A stretch of DNA of 64,000 nucleotides from CAZDXJ01 sp050303615. Its GTDB lineage: Bacteria > Pseudomonadota > Gammaproteobacteria > Methylococcales > Methylomonadaceae. The stretch lies in assembly GCA_050303615.1 (NCBI GenBank), contig JBNLCC010000167.1:10306-74305 (forward strand), in the 5' to 3' direction. This document shows positions 27,262-36,666 of the stretch, piece after piece. The number at the start of each line of letters is the position of its first letter. The first letter of the stretch is position 1. Below the pieces are notes generated by a model, which saw only the letters and a program-made list of their open reading frames with translations, did not search any database and had not been told where the DNA came from. Position numbers and translations under genes: made by a program.

Positions 27262-27510
27262 ATTATTCAATTTAGCGAATTCTACTGTTAATAACAAAAT
27301 ATAGAAAAGTTCACATAATATAACGGTTTTTTACACAAAAAACTATTAAACGGCATTTTTTCAAAAATGTTCCAACACGACAGGGACCAACCGGGAAAAA
27401 TACATTGCAAAAAGCAATGCCAAGCCGTAATTTTTATTTGTATATAATTGCAAATTTATGTTTTTTTATGATTAAATAACACACATCGTTATTCAATTAA
27501 TTACGGTGTA
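27262..27510. promoter_or_regulatory. Divergent promoter region, TiaS-like operon / formate dehydrogenase
   Basis: About 250 bp of AT-rich DNA separates the two start codons. It contains a perfect inverted repeat CATTGC-AAAAA-GCAATG at 27403-27419, a good size for a dimeric regulator site. A partial ModE-like half site (ATATAACG) lies near 27323. Control by shared proteins is plausible but unproven. Confidence 0.45.
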
Positions 27511-27993
27511 ATGATGCAGGATTACCACCTCCATAAACCAGAAGTTACCAATATTTTATCGGTCCATCCTTCCACCCAGGACAATTTGCTGGCTATTTTG
27601 CATGACATTCAGGACTCTCTGGGCCATATACCTCAAGAGGCGGTAGCCGATATAGCGGAAACATTGAATCTTTCCATCGCCGAAGTTCATGGCGTGATCA
27701 GTTTCTATCATTATTTCAGGCGAACCCCGCCCGGTAAACATACGATTCGTATCTGCCGCGCCGAATCCTGCCAGGCGATGAACGGTAAATCATTGCAAAA
27801 TTATGCAAAAAAACAGCTCGATATCGATTGGCATGAGACGACACACGACGGTGCTTTTTCTCTGGAACCGGTTTACTGCCTGGGAAATTGTGCCTGCTCC
27901 CCATCACTGACGATCAATGACGACGTGTACGGCCGTGTCACCCCGGAGCGCTTCGATGAGCTAATAGCAAACTACAGAGGCAACCCGGCATGA
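27511..27993 (+). CDS. fdsG: NAD-dependent formate dehydrogenase, gamma subunit
   Basis: 160 residues. NuoE-like thioredoxin-fold protein with a [2Fe-2S] cluster: ligands Cys82-x4-Cys87 (ICRAESCQ) and Cys123-x3-Cys127 (YCLGNCACSP). It forms the diaphorase arm with FdsB, passing electrons between the FdsA clusters and FMN. The ATG is doubled (ATGATG at 27511). The stop overlaps fdsB by 4 bp. First gene of fdsGBACD, the cytoplasmic enzyme that oxidises formate to CO2 and, in a methylotroph, yields most of the NADH from C1 oxidation. Confidence 0.92.
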   Translation: MMQDYHLHKPEVTNILSVHPSTQDNLLAILHDIQDSLGHIPQEAVADIAETLNLSIAEVHGVISFYHYFRRTPPGKHTIRICRAESCQAMNGKSLQNYAKKQLDIDWHETTHDGAFSLEPVYCLGNCACSPSLTINDDVYGRVTPERFDELIANYRGNPA

Positions 27994-29540
27994 CCCGTGT
28001 ATTTATTCCCCGCGATTCGACTGCGCTATCTCTCGGTGCTGACAATATTGCCCAAGCATTACGCCAAGCCTCCGAAAATAAAGGACTGGATATCGAAATC
28101 GTCCGTAACGGTTCGCGGGGCTTATTCTGGCTTGAACCACTCGTGGAAATTGAAACGGACAAAGGACGCATCGCCTACGGCCCAGTGCAATCAAGCGATG
28201 TTGCAGCGCTATTGGATGCCGGCTTTCTGGAAGGTAAAGCGCATCCATTGTATCTTGGCGATATAGAAAACCACCCCTACTTCAAAGATCAATCACGCCT
28301 GACTTTCACGCGGGTCGGCATAACCGACCCGGTGTCACTTGACGATTACCTGGCTCACGGTGGATACCAGGGACTGAGCAATGCACGGGCTATGACGCCG
28401 CAACAAATTGTGCAACAGGTCACCGACTCCGGTCTGAGGGGACGCGGCGGCGCAGCGTTTCCCACCGGCATCAAATGGAACACCGTGCTCAATGCACCGG
28501 CTGAACAAAAATATATTGTCTGCAATGCCGATGAAGGGGATTCCGGAACTTTTTCCGACCGCATGGTCATGGAAGGCGATCCCTTCGTACTGATCGAGGG
28601 CATGACTATCGCCGGTCTGGCAGTCGGAGCAACGCAAGGTTATATTTATCTGCGCGTCGAATATCCGCACGCTTATGCCCTATTGAATGAGGCCATCGCA
28701 ACGGCATATCGCAACGGCTACTTGGGAGACAATATCCAAGGCAGCGGCAAAAGCTTTCACTTACAAGTCCGGCGCGGCGCAGGCGCTTATATCTGCGGCG
28801 AAGAAACCTCGCTGCTTGAAAGCCTGGAAGGCAAACGCGGGCTGGTGCGCTTTAAACCGCCCCTACCGGCAATAGTCGGATTGTTCGGCCAGCCGACCAT
28901 TGTCAATAATGTGATTTCGCTGGCATCGGTGCCGATAATCTTGGATAAAGGCGGAAACTATTACCGTGATTACGGTATGGGGCGCTCGCGCGGCACCCTT
29001 CCCTTGCAACTCGCAGGTAACATAAAACACCCCGGCTTGTTCGAAACCGCCTTCGGCATTACATTGCGGGAACTGCTTTATGACTATGGCGGCGGATCTG
29101 CCAGCGGCCGTCCGATCCGTGCGGTGCAAGTCGGCGGTCCTTTGGGCGCTTATCTGCCTGAATCCCAGTTCGATACGCCGCTAGATTACGAAGCATTCAG
29201 CGCCATTTCAGCGGTACTGGGACATGGCGGTATTGTCGTACACGACGACAGCGTCGATATGGCTGAGATGGCGCGCTACGCAATGGAATTTTGCGTCGAG
29301 GAATCCTGCGGCAAATGCACGCCCTGCCGAATCGGATCAACCCGCGGCGTCGAAGTCATCGACCGCATCGTCGGCGGTATGCAACGGAACAACAACACTG
29401 CACTGTTGCGCGATTTGTGCGACACGATGATGCACGGTTCCCTCTGTGCCATGGGAGGCATGACCCCCTATCCGGTATTGAGCGCATTGAACCACTTTCC
29501 CCAGGATTTCGGCATTAACGCCGCCGCGGATGCCGCCTGA
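27990..29540 (+). CDS. fdsB: NAD-dependent formate dehydrogenase, beta subunit
   Basis: 516 residues. NuoF-like flavoprotein with a thioredoxin-like N-terminal region (to about 120), the FMN/NAD site GLRGRGGAAFPTGIKW and the glycine-rich AGAYICGEETSLLESLEG. [4Fe-4S] ligands are Cys440, Cys443 and Cys446 (ESCGKCTPCRIG) plus a later Cys in GSLCAMGG. It reduces NAD+ with electrons from FdsA. Starts at an ATGA overlap with fdsG and ends 22 bp before the fdsA start. Confidence 0.93.
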   Translation: MTRVFIPRDSTALSLGADNIAQALRQASENKGLDIEIVRNGSRGLFWLEPLVEIETDKGRIAYGPVQSSDVAALLDAGFLEGKAHPLYLGDIENHPYFKDQSRLTFTRVGITDPVSLDDYLAHGGYQGLSNARAMTPQQIVQQVTDSGLRGRGGAAFPTGIKWNTVLNAPAEQKYIVCNADEGDSGTFSDRMVMEGDPFVLIEGMTIAGLAVGATQGYIYLRVEYPHAYALLNEAIATAYRNGYLGDNIQGSGKSFHLQVRRGAGAYICGEETSLLESLEGKRGLVRFKPPLPAIVGLFGQPTIVNNVISLASVPIILDKGGNYYRDYGMGRSRGTLPLQLAGNIKHPGLFETAFGITLRELLYDYGGGSASGRPIRAVQVGGPLGAYLPESQFDTPLDYEAFSAISAVLGHGGIVVHDDSVDMAEMARYAMEFCVEESCGKCTPCRIGSTRGVEVIDRIVGGMQRNNNTALLRDLCDTMMHGSLCAMGGMTPYPVLSALNHFPQDFGINAAADAA

Positions 29541-29562
29541 ACCGGTTACCCGGAGAATTGTT

Positions 29563-32418
29563 ATGAGCATGAATAGAGACATCGATTTTGGAACACCGGC
29601 CAGCCAATTAACCAACCAGGTTACCTTGGAAATCGACGGCCGCACGGTAACCGTGGCCGAGGGCACATCGGTGATGCGGGCCACGGCAACGGCGGGCATC
29701 AATATTCCCAAACTTTGTGCGACCGACAGCCTGGAACCGTTTGGCTCGTGCCGAATGTGCCTGGTGCAAATCGAGGGAGCGCGAGGTTATCCGGCCTCCT
29801 GCACAACACCGGTTGCCGAAGGCATGCAGGTATGCACGCAAAATGAAAAGCTGGCCGACATCCGCCGAGGCATCGCCGAGCTGTATATTTCCGATCACCC
29901 GCTCGATTGCCTGACTTGTGCCGCAAACGGCGACTGTGAACTGCAGGATACCGTCGGAGCAGTCGGCCTGCGTGAAGTACGCTATGGTTACCAGGGTGAA
30001 AATCACTTGGATTCCATAAAAGATCGCAGTAATCCCTATTTCAGTTTCGATCCGGCTAAATGCATCGTTTGTTCTCGGTGCGTGCGTGCTTGCGAGGAAG
30101 TCCAGGGGACGTTTGCACTGACTATTGACGGACGCGGTTTCGCGTCCAAGGTTTCACCCGGACAAAATCAAGCCTTCCTTGATTCCGAATGCGTCTCCTG
30201 CGGCGCCTGCGTACAAGCCTGCCCGACAGCAACGTTAATGGAAGATTCGGTCATCCGGCACGGTCAACCCGAGCACAGCGTCATTACCACCTGTGCTTAT
30301 TGCGGCGTCGGCTGCTCGTTCCGCACCGACATCAAAGGCGAGCAGGTGGTGCGCATGGTACCCGATAAAAACGGCAGGGCCAATCACGGACATTCCTGCG
30401 TCAAAGGGCGCTTCGCCTTCGGTTACGCAACCCACAAGGATCGCATCACCAAACCGATGATCCGCGATAAAATCACCGATCCCTGGCAGGAAGTCAATTG
30501 GCAGGAGGCAATCCAATTTGCGGCCGACAAGCTCAAGCAAATCCAGGCAAAATACGGACGCGACTCGATCGGTGGGATTACGTCGTCGCGCTGCACCAAT
30601 GAAGAAACCTACCTGGTGCAGAAATTGGTGCGCGCCGGTTTCGGCAACAACAATGTAGACACCTGCGCCCGGGTATGTCATTCACCGACCGGCTACGGCC
30701 TGAAAAACACTTTCGGCGAAGCGTCCGGCACGCAAAACTTCGATTCGGTCAACAAAGCCGATGTCATTCTGGTCATCGGCGCCAACCCGACCGACGGACA
30801 CCCGGTGTTCGGCTCGATGATGAAACACCGTCTGCGCCTCGGCGCCAAATTAATCGTCATCGATCCGCGCAACATCAATCTGGTCAAATCACCGCACGTC
30901 AAAGCCGACTACCACTTGAAACTACGCCCCGGCACCAATGTTGCCGTAATCAACGCCCTGGCCCATGTCATCGTCACAGAAGGTCTGGCCGATGAACAAT
31001 TTGTTGCCGACCGCTGCGATCGCGAATCCTACGAAAAATGGAAAGACTTTATCGCCAAATCCGAAAACGCGCCGGAAGCTGTCGCCGACCTTACCGGCGT
31101 TGCCGCACAAACCATCCGGGCAGCGGCGCGGCTTTATGCAACCGGCGGTAACGCCGCGATCTATTACGGCCTGGGTGTTACCGAACACAGCCAAGGTTCA
31201 ACGACGGTAATCGGCATCGCCAATTTGGCAATGGCTACCGGCAATATCGGCCGCGAAGGCGTGGGCGTCAATCCGTTACGCGGCCAAAACAATGTCCAGG
31301 GGTCCTGTGACATGGGATCGTTTCCGCATGAATTGGTGGGCTATCGCCATGTTTCCGATCAGCAAACCCGCGAGTCTTTTGAGAATGCCTGGGGGGTAAC
31401 CCTGCAATCCGAGCCGGGTTTGCGCATTCCCAACATGTTCGCCGCGGCCCTGGACGGCAGCTTTAAAGGCCTATACGTGCAAGGCGAAGACATTGCCCAG
31501 TCCGACCCCGATATCCAGCATGTCCACCATGCCCTGCGGGAAATGGAGTGCATCATTGTTCAGGAATTGTTTCTCAACGAAACAGCCAAATTTGCCCATG
31601 TATTTTTGCCGGGTTCGTCCTTCCTGGAAAAGAATGGCACCTTCACTAATGCCGAACGCCGCATTTCTCCAGTCAGAAAAGTCATGCGCCCGCTGGGCGG
31701 CAAAGAGGACTGGCAAATCACCCAGGATCTGGCCAATGCGATGGGATACCCGATGAATTATCGGAATCCTTCGGAAATCATGACGGAAATCGCCCAATTG
31801 ACGCCGCAATTTACCAACGTAACTTACGAAAAAATAGCGGCAATGGGCAGTGTGCAATGGCCTTGCAACGAAGAAGCACCGGCAGGCACGCCGATTATGC
31901 ATGCCGACCACTTCGTTCGCGGCAAGGGGCGCTTTATGCTGACTGAATATGTGCCGACCGAGGAACGCACCAGTAGAAAATACCCGTTAATTCTGACTAC
32001 CGGTAGAATTTTGTCGCAATACAACGTCGGTGCGCAAACCCGCCGCACCGACAATGTGGTCTGGCATGAAGAGGACCGGCTGGAAATCCATTTACACGAC
32101 GCTGAGCAGCGCGGCATCGCCGACGGCGACTGGGTTGGAATCAAAAGCCGCTCCGGTGAAACGGTGCTGCGTGCCTTGATTACCGAACGGGTACAGCCGG
32201 GCGTAGTCTATACCACCTTTCATTTCCCGCATTCCGGAGCCAACGTGATTACCACCGACAACTCCGACTGGGCCACCAACTGCCCGGAGTACAAAGTGAC
32301 TGCCGTTCACGTTGCCAAGGTTAATCAACCTTCGCAATGGCAGCGTGATTACCGTCACTTCAGTGAAAATCAGCAGGCGTTATTAAAGAACCGTAAAGTC
32401 ATTGAAGAACATGGGTAG
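29563..32418 (+). CDS. fdsA: Formate dehydrogenase catalytic alpha subunit (Mo/W-bis-MGD)
   Basis: 951 residues from the ATG at 29563, preceded by GGAGA; an ATG 11 codons upstream overlaps fdsB and looks less likely. Order of domains: NuoG-like [2Fe-2S] ferredoxin (LCATDSLEPFGSCRMCLVQ), His-Cys cluster region, two [4Fe-4S] motifs (CIVCSRCVRACEE, CVSCGACVQACP), then the molybdopterin domain with its own [4Fe-4S] motif (CAYCGVGCSF). Cys372 in ARVCHSPTGYG is the Mo or W ligand, followed by the catalytic His. The C-terminal domain closes the cofactor site. Oxidises formate to CO2 in the cytoplasm. Confidence 0.95.
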   Translation: MSMNRDIDFGTPASQLTNQVTLEIDGRTVTVAEGTSVMRATATAGINIPKLCATDSLEPFGSCRMCLVQIEGARGYPASCTTPVAEGMQVCTQNEKLADIRRGIAELYISDHPLDCLTCAANGDCELQDTVGAVGLREVRYGYQGENHLDSIKDRSNPYFSFDPAKCIVCSRCVRACEEVQGTFALTIDGRGFASKVSPGQNQAFLDSECVSCGACVQACPTATLMEDSVIRHGQPEHSVITTCAYCGVGCSFRTDIKGEQVVRMVPDKNGRANHGHSCVKGRFAFGYATHKDRITKPMIRDKITDPWQEVNWQEAIQFAADKLKQIQAKYGRDSIGGITSSRCTNEETYLVQKLVRAGFGNNNVDTCARVCHSPTGYGLKNTFGEASGTQNFDSVNKADVILVIGANPTDGHPVFGSMMKHRLRLGAKLIVIDPRNINLVKSPHVKADYHLKLRPGTNVAVINALAHVIVTEGLADEQFVADRCDRESYEKWKDFIAKSENAPEAVADLTGVAAQTIRAAARLYATGGNAAIYYGLGVTEHSQGSTTVIGIANLAMATGNIGREGVGVNPLRGQNNVQGSCDMGSFPHELVGYRHVSDQQTRESFENAWGVTLQSEPGLRIPNMFAAALDGSFKGLYVQGEDIAQSDPDIQHVHHALREMECIIVQELFLNETAKFAHVFLPGSSFLEKNGTFTNAERRISPVRKVMRPLGGKEDWQITQDLANAMGYPMNYRNPSEIMTEIAQLTPQFTNVTYEKIAAMGSVQWPCNEEAPAGTPIMHADHFVRGKGRFMLTEYVPTEERTSRKYPLILTTGRILSQYNVGAQTRRTDNVVWHEEDRLEIHLHDAEQRGIADGDWVGIKSRSGETVLRALITERVQPGVVYTTFHFPHSGANVITTDNSDWATNCPEYKVTAVHVAKVNQPSQWQRDYRHFSENQQALLKNRKVIEEHG

Positions 32419-32424
32419 CCGATA

Positions 32425-33264
32425 ATGGATGCGATGGTAACCGAACTGGGCCGGGCCGGCTACCGGCAGGATACGGTCGACAACTGGCGCGGCATGAATC
32501 ACGCGCGGCGCAAAGATTACGTTGCCGAAGAAGTTCCCATAGCCCTGGTTTACAATAACGTACCGCACGTGGTAATGCTGGCAACGCCGTTGGATCTGCA
32601 GGATTTCGCGCTGGGCTTTAGTCTCACTGAAGAAATTTTGCAGCATCCTTCCGAATTGCTTAACATCCGTGTCGTGCAACGGGCCAAGGGAATTGAAGTC
32701 AGGATGCGCATTCCCGAACTGCGTTTCGAGCAATTGCACAGCAAAGGCAGAAACATGACCGGACGCACCGGCTGCGGTTTGTGCGGCGCGGCGACATTGG
32801 AACAAGCGGTCAGGAAACCGGAACCGGTCGGTCCGGGCCCCAACCTCGGTGCCGGCATGATGATGCACGCCTTTGCCGAAATGCAGCAGCAACAGACACT
32901 CAACCGTTTGACCGGTGCGGCACATGCCGCAGCTTGGTTAATACCCGGCCGGGGCATTACTATGATCCGAGAGGACATTGGCCGTCATAATGCCTTGGAT
33001 AAACTGATCGGCAGCCTGGCCGCAAGCGGCTGCCGGTATGACAGCGGTTGCGTGCTGGTTACCAGCCGCGCCAGTTATGAGATGGTGCAAAAAGCCGCCA
33101 CCGTCGGTATCTCGTTAATGGCCGCCATCTCCGCCCCCACCGCATTGGCCGTTAAATTGGCGGAGGATTGCGGCTTTACGCTGGTCGGATTTGCGCGAAG
33201 CGACAATCACGTCATTTATACTCATCCGCATCGAATACAGCATTATCAAAAACTTGCTTTGTAA
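32425..33264 (+). CDS. fdhD: FdhD/FdsC sulfurtransferase for formate dehydrogenase maturation
   Basis: 279 residues. FdhD-family protein that carries sulfur to the Mo cofactor and binds it for insertion into FdsA. The active CxxC pair is Cys117-Gly-Leu-Cys120 (GRTGCGLCGAAT). REDIGRHNALDKLIG is the conserved nucleotide-like binding loop. It starts 6 bp after fdsA, and the position matches fdsC in Cupriavidus and Rhodobacter operons. Confidence 0.93.
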   Translation: MDAMVTELGRAGYRQDTVDNWRGMNHARRKDYVAEEVPIALVYNNVPHVVMLATPLDLQDFALGFSLTEEILQHPSELLNIRVVQRAKGIEVRMRIPELRFEQLHSKGRNMTGRTGCGLCGAATLEQAVRKPEPVGPGPNLGAGMMMHAFAEMQQQQTLNRLTGAAHAAAWLIPGRGITMIREDIGRHNALDKLIGSLAASGCRYDSGCVLVTSRASYEMVQKAATVGISLMAAISAPTALAVKLAEDCGFTLVGFARSDNHVIYTHPHRIQHYQKLAL

Positions 33265-33266
33265 TT

Positions 33267-33491
33267 ATGGATAAACAAAATCTTGTCAAAATGGCCAATA
33301 ATATCGGCGCCTTCTTTAACTCCGAACCGGATAGAGATATGGCGGTTGCCGGCATCGAACAGCATTTAAAAAATTTTTGGGAACCGCGCATGCGCAGCCA
33401 AATCATTGAATACTTACAGAACGGTGGCTCGGAGTTGACGGATAGCGTCGCGGCAGCCGTACGGAACTTATCCGCGACGGCAGAACGTTGA
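33267..33491 (+). CDS. fdsD: Formate dehydrogenase delta subunit
   Basis: 74 residues, starting 2 bp after the fdhD stop. FdsD proteins are short helical subunits with a start like DKQNLVKMANNIGAFF and a conserved middle (HLKNFWEPRMRSQIIEYL). They are needed for assembly or stability of the FdsGBA enzyme. It closes the operon. Confidence 0.92.
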   Translation: MDKQNLVKMANNIGAFFNSEPDRDMAVAGIEQHLKNFWEPRMRSQIIEYLQNGGSELTDSVAAAVRNLSATAER

Positions 33492-34064
33492 TTCATTACC
33501 CTTACCATAAAACAAGCAGCCATTAGCTTAGCCGCATTATGTAAGATGTGCCGGGTCTTGCAGCACCTCACCCGAGAACCCGCCCTACTTTGCCGGCCTG
33601 AACCACTCGTTGTACACTGGTGACTTGAAGATCGGAAAAAAAAGACGCGCATTGTTTATTTTTCGCAGCTATTCACTATTTTGATCCCATCAAAACGCAT
33701 GCGACGCACCCCCGTCTATCCTTTGTCTGTGAGTGCCGCATTGTCATGCCACTCACTACCATCCAATCCGCTAAATAGCAATTACTGAAGCAGCATTCGC
33801 ACTGCCTAGTTCCCCCAGGGCCCCCGTATTATTTTGGTAGGTGCGAATTTATTCTTACATTCAATACCTTAGATGCGAATAAAGTCGCACCTACCAAGTA
33901 ATCAGCCAATAAATACAATACGGTTCAATGGCTTATGTTTTTTTCATTCGGTCGCCCTGCTTGTTTCCCTTGTTTGTTGCGCAAGACAATCTATACTCAA
34001 ATTGAAAGAAGCTGTATAGGGAATTAATGATTCGCTTCTTCGAATCTACAAAAAGGAGCGCAAC
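33492..34064. other. Gene-free interval with a palindromic element
   Basis: 573 bp between fdsD and the cytochrome cluster. No credible gene. It holds the 64-bp palindrome at 33834-33897. The last 80 bp should contain the cytochrome promoter; an AAAGGAGC ribosome site ends it. Confidence 0.5.
33834..33897. repeat. 64-bp palindromic REP/MITE-like element
   Basis: The left arm TTGGTAGGTGCGAATTTATTC-type sequence and the reverse complement of the right arm agree at 20 of 21 positions; the centre is about 22 bp. Its tip shares GGTAGGT with the REP elements beside the RAYT gene at 55441 and 56095. It looks like a mobile palindrome rather than a terminator. Confidence 0.65.
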
Positions 34065-34664
34065 ATGTTTGTTGAGAAAATGACAGGCTTTTTACGGCAA
34101 ACACCCGTGCGTAACGCATTGTTATGGGTGTCGATCGGGTTGTTGAGCGGGATATTGTTATGGAATGGCTTTATGTTGAGTTTGAATGTCACCAGTACAA
34201 CAGAATTCTGCATCTCCTGCCATTCCATGAAGACTTATGTTTACGAAAATTATAAACAAAGCATTCACTACCGGAACAGCAAAGGTTTACAAGCAGGTTG
34301 CGCAGACTGCCACGTGCCCCGGCCTTTGATTGCCAAACTGGTGCGCAAAACGATCGCGCTGAATGATGTCTACCACACAATCCTTGGTTCGATCGATACG
34401 CCGAAAAAATTCTCCACTAAAAAACCGCATCTTGACGAACGCGTCAGGGCAAGGATGAGAGCGACCGATTCGCGTGAATGCCGAAATTGTCATCATCTTG
34501 AGCAAATGGACTTGGAGCGCCAAAATGCCGTCGCCAGAAAACAACATCAGCAGGCAAAGCAGCTGCGAAAAACCTGCATCGATTGTCATCAAGACATTGG
34601 CCACAGTCCGGCAAATACCACAACCGATAATCAAAACGATCTCCAAAGCTTTTCACTGGAATGA
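34065..34664 (+). CDS. NapC/NirT-type tetraheme cytochrome c (CymA-like)
   Basis: 199 residues. One N-terminal membrane anchor (about 17-40), then four CxxCH heme sites at Cys49, Cys79, Cys139 and Cys171 (CISCH, CADCH, CRNCH, CIDCH). Such proteins oxidise quinol at the inner membrane and hand electrons to periplasmic cytochromes. Position at the head of a cytochrome-porin cluster suggests the CymA role for outward electron flow. A strong ribosome site (AAAGGAGC) precedes it. nap or nrf genes are absent. Confidence 0.9.
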   Translation: MFVEKMTGFLRQTPVRNALLWVSIGLLSGILLWNGFMLSLNVTSTTEFCISCHSMKTYVYENYKQSIHYRNSKGLQAGCADCHVPRPLIAKLVRKTIALNDVYHTILGSIDTPKKFSTKKPHLDERVRARMRATDSRECRNCHHLEQMDLERQNAVARKQHQQAKQLRKTCIDCHQDIGHSPANTTTDNQNDLQSFSLE

Positions 34665-34755
34665 TCGCGTCAATGTTCCCGGTTGTAGTAACCATTAACT
34701 ACGGCTTGGCAGATAAACACAAGCGGCAGCCGAATAATGAGAAGGAATCAACACA

Positions 34756-35712
34756 ATGAAACTAAAAGCACCATCAAGCGCTAGCGCATTGAATTTTTGC
34801 AGCGGGCTTATCATCTGGCTGCTAACGTTAAACGCATGGGCCGGCGTCGATTGGCAGGCGATTCCAAACCGGCAAATCACGTTATTTTATCCCGGTCAGG
34901 CCTCCTGGGAATGGCTGCTCACCGAGCATAAAGGCGCAGCGCTGATCAAAGCCGGCCAGTTTTGCGAGCAATGCCATGGGGACATGCAACCTGAAATGGG
35001 CGAAAAACTGGTCAGCGGCAACTTGTTCGAACCGGAGCCGATACCCGGCAAAGCCGGTTCAATAAAACTCGATATAAAAACGGCACACGATGCGGAAAAC
35101 CTATATATCCATCTGGAATGGAAAGCCGGTACAACGCCGGACAATAAAAAACTTGCAGACAACCAATCAATGGCCTCGATTATACTCGATGATGGCCAAG
35201 TCCCGGAGATAACCCGTGGCGGGTGTTGGGGCGCCTGCCATGATGACATGAACGGCATGGCCAGTGCCGACACAACAAGAAACACCGGTAAATACCTCGT
35301 CAAATCACGCAGCAAAATGACCCGCAAAGGCGGCGCTGACTATATCAAATCCGCTGAAGAACTGAATAAGCTTCTCGCTGCGGGTTTCTTTGCGGAAATA
35401 TGGCAAGCGCAATTAAACCCCGGTCAAGCTGCCAAGGCTACGGACGGCTATATCCTGGAAACCAGGCACAATCACACCCCTGCTCATATTTCGGTCAATG
35501 CGGAATTGACCAACGGTAAATGGACGGTCGATTTCAGCCGCAAACTCATCCTGAATAGCCCCACTTACAAAAACATAGAAAAGGATAAAACCTATACGAT
35601 AGGATTCGCTATTCATGACGGCTATGTTAACGGAAGGCGGCATTACGTTTCTTTCGAGCAGACGCTTAGATTGGATGAGGGTCCTGCAGACTTCATCGCC
35701 GTCAAACAATAA
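34756..35712 (+). CDS. Periplasmic ethylbenzene-dehydrogenase-type heme protein
   Basis: 318 residues. Signal peptide ends near Ala29 (LLTLNAWAG). A standard c-type site at Cys70 (CEQCH) and a wider CxxxCH site at Cys157-Cys161-His162 (GCWGACHDD) are present. The body (about 100-315) has the fold pattern of the EB_dh domain (for example NLYIHLEWKAG and YTIGFAIHDGYV), known from heme-binding subunits of Mo enzymes of the DMSO-reductase family. Here it is tied to c-type hemes and sits between NapC-like and DmsE-like genes, so it probably acts as a periplasmic relay. Confidence 0.82.
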   Translation: MKLKAPSSASALNFCSGLIIWLLTLNAWAGVDWQAIPNRQITLFYPGQASWEWLLTEHKGAALIKAGQFCEQCHGDMQPEMGEKLVSGNLFEPEPIPGKAGSIKLDIKTAHDAENLYIHLEWKAGTTPDNKKLADNQSMASIILDDGQVPEITRGGCWGACHDDMNGMASADTTRNTGKYLVKSRSKMTRKGGADYIKSAEELNKLLAAGFFAEIWQAQLNPGQAAKATDGYILETRHNHTPAHISVNAELTNGKWTVDFSRKLILNSPTYKNIEKDKTYTIGFAIHDGYVNGRRHYVSFEQTLRLDEGPADFIAVKQ

Positions 35713-35733
35713 GTCATTTGAGGAATTATCACC

Positions 35734-36639
35734 ATGCAACGGCCCATCCCGATCTTCATCATTCTGCTAAATGTTTTGTTTTGCTGCACGTTTACCGTGG
35801 AGATTAAGGCGGAAACGCCTTTGCAAAAAAATGGCACGGCGGACCCAATTGACCCATCGAACTGCCTGGAATGCCATAATGAACCACAAATTTCCGCCAT
35901 TTTCACCACTCCCCATGCACAAAAAGCCGATCCGCGCACACAATTTGCTGCGCAAGGTTGCGACACCTGTCATGGCACTAAACCACAGCATCCCAAAATA
36001 GCGTTCGGTGCAAAATCTGCGACCCCAGTCGACGAGCAAAATCAAGTCTGTTTAGGATGCCATGAACGCGGCGACAAAGTTCATTGGCAGGGTAGCACTC
36101 ACCAGTCCTCGGATCTTTCCTGTGCGACCTGTCACATCATCCATGCAACAATGGATCCGATATTGGATAAAACCGAGCAAAACACAGTCTGTTTTACTTG
36201 CCATGCCGAACAAAAAGCGCAAAGTTTTTTACGCTCCCGGCATCCGTTCCGGGAAGCCAAAATGGTCTGCACCGATTGCCATAATCCGCACGGCAGTACC
36301 AGTGAATTTCTTTTGATTGCCAACACGATCACTGAAACCTGCTATTCCTGTCATCCCGAGAAACGAGGCCCGTTCCTTTGGGAACATCCGCCTGCCCAGG
36401 AAAATTGCGCACTGTGCCATAATCCGCACGGAGCAACCCAGGACCGGCTGTTAAAGGTCAGAGCGCCCTATTTATGCCAGCAATGCCATTCCGATGCATT
36501 CCATCCCAGTACCTTGTATGACGGAAGCGGCGTACCGCCGGCAGGCGCGCAAAGCCGGTTATTGGCGGAAAGCTGTCTAAACTGCCACTATTTCATTCAC
36601 GGTTCCAATCATCCGGCGGGAGCCGCATTTGACCGTTAG
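35734..36639 (+). CDS. DmsE/MtrA-family decaheme cytochrome c
   Basis: 301 residues. An N-terminal export signal is followed by exactly ten CxxCH motifs, at Cys44, 76, 106, 130, 153, 179, 203, 225, 248 and 281. That number, the even spacing and the FTTPHAQKADPR-type distal His sites are those of DmsE/MtrA/PioA cytochromes, which sit inside an MtrB-type barrel and carry electrons through the outer membrane. It is 21 bp after the heme gene and is followed at once by the mtrB-like gene. Confidence 0.92.
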   Translation: MQRPIPIFIILLNVLFCCTFTVEIKAETPLQKNGTADPIDPSNCLECHNEPQISAIFTTPHAQKADPRTQFAAQGCDTCHGTKPQHPKIAFGAKSATPVDEQNQVCLGCHERGDKVHWQGSTHQSSDLSCATCHIIHATMDPILDKTEQNTVCFTCHAEQKAQSFLRSRHPFREAKMVCTDCHNPHGSTSEFLLIANTITETCYSCHPEKRGPFLWEHPPAQENCALCHNPHGATQDRLLKVRAPYLCQQCHSDAFHPSTLYDGSGVPPAGAQSRLLAESCLNCHYFIHGSNHPAGAAFDR

Positions 36640-36666
36640 TAGATAATGAATCGAGAGGTTTGTTTT

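Noticed and set aside
27298..27325. Full ModE operator upstream of formate dehydrogenase
   Set aside because: Only the right half (ATATAACG) is present; the left half at the proper distance does not match.
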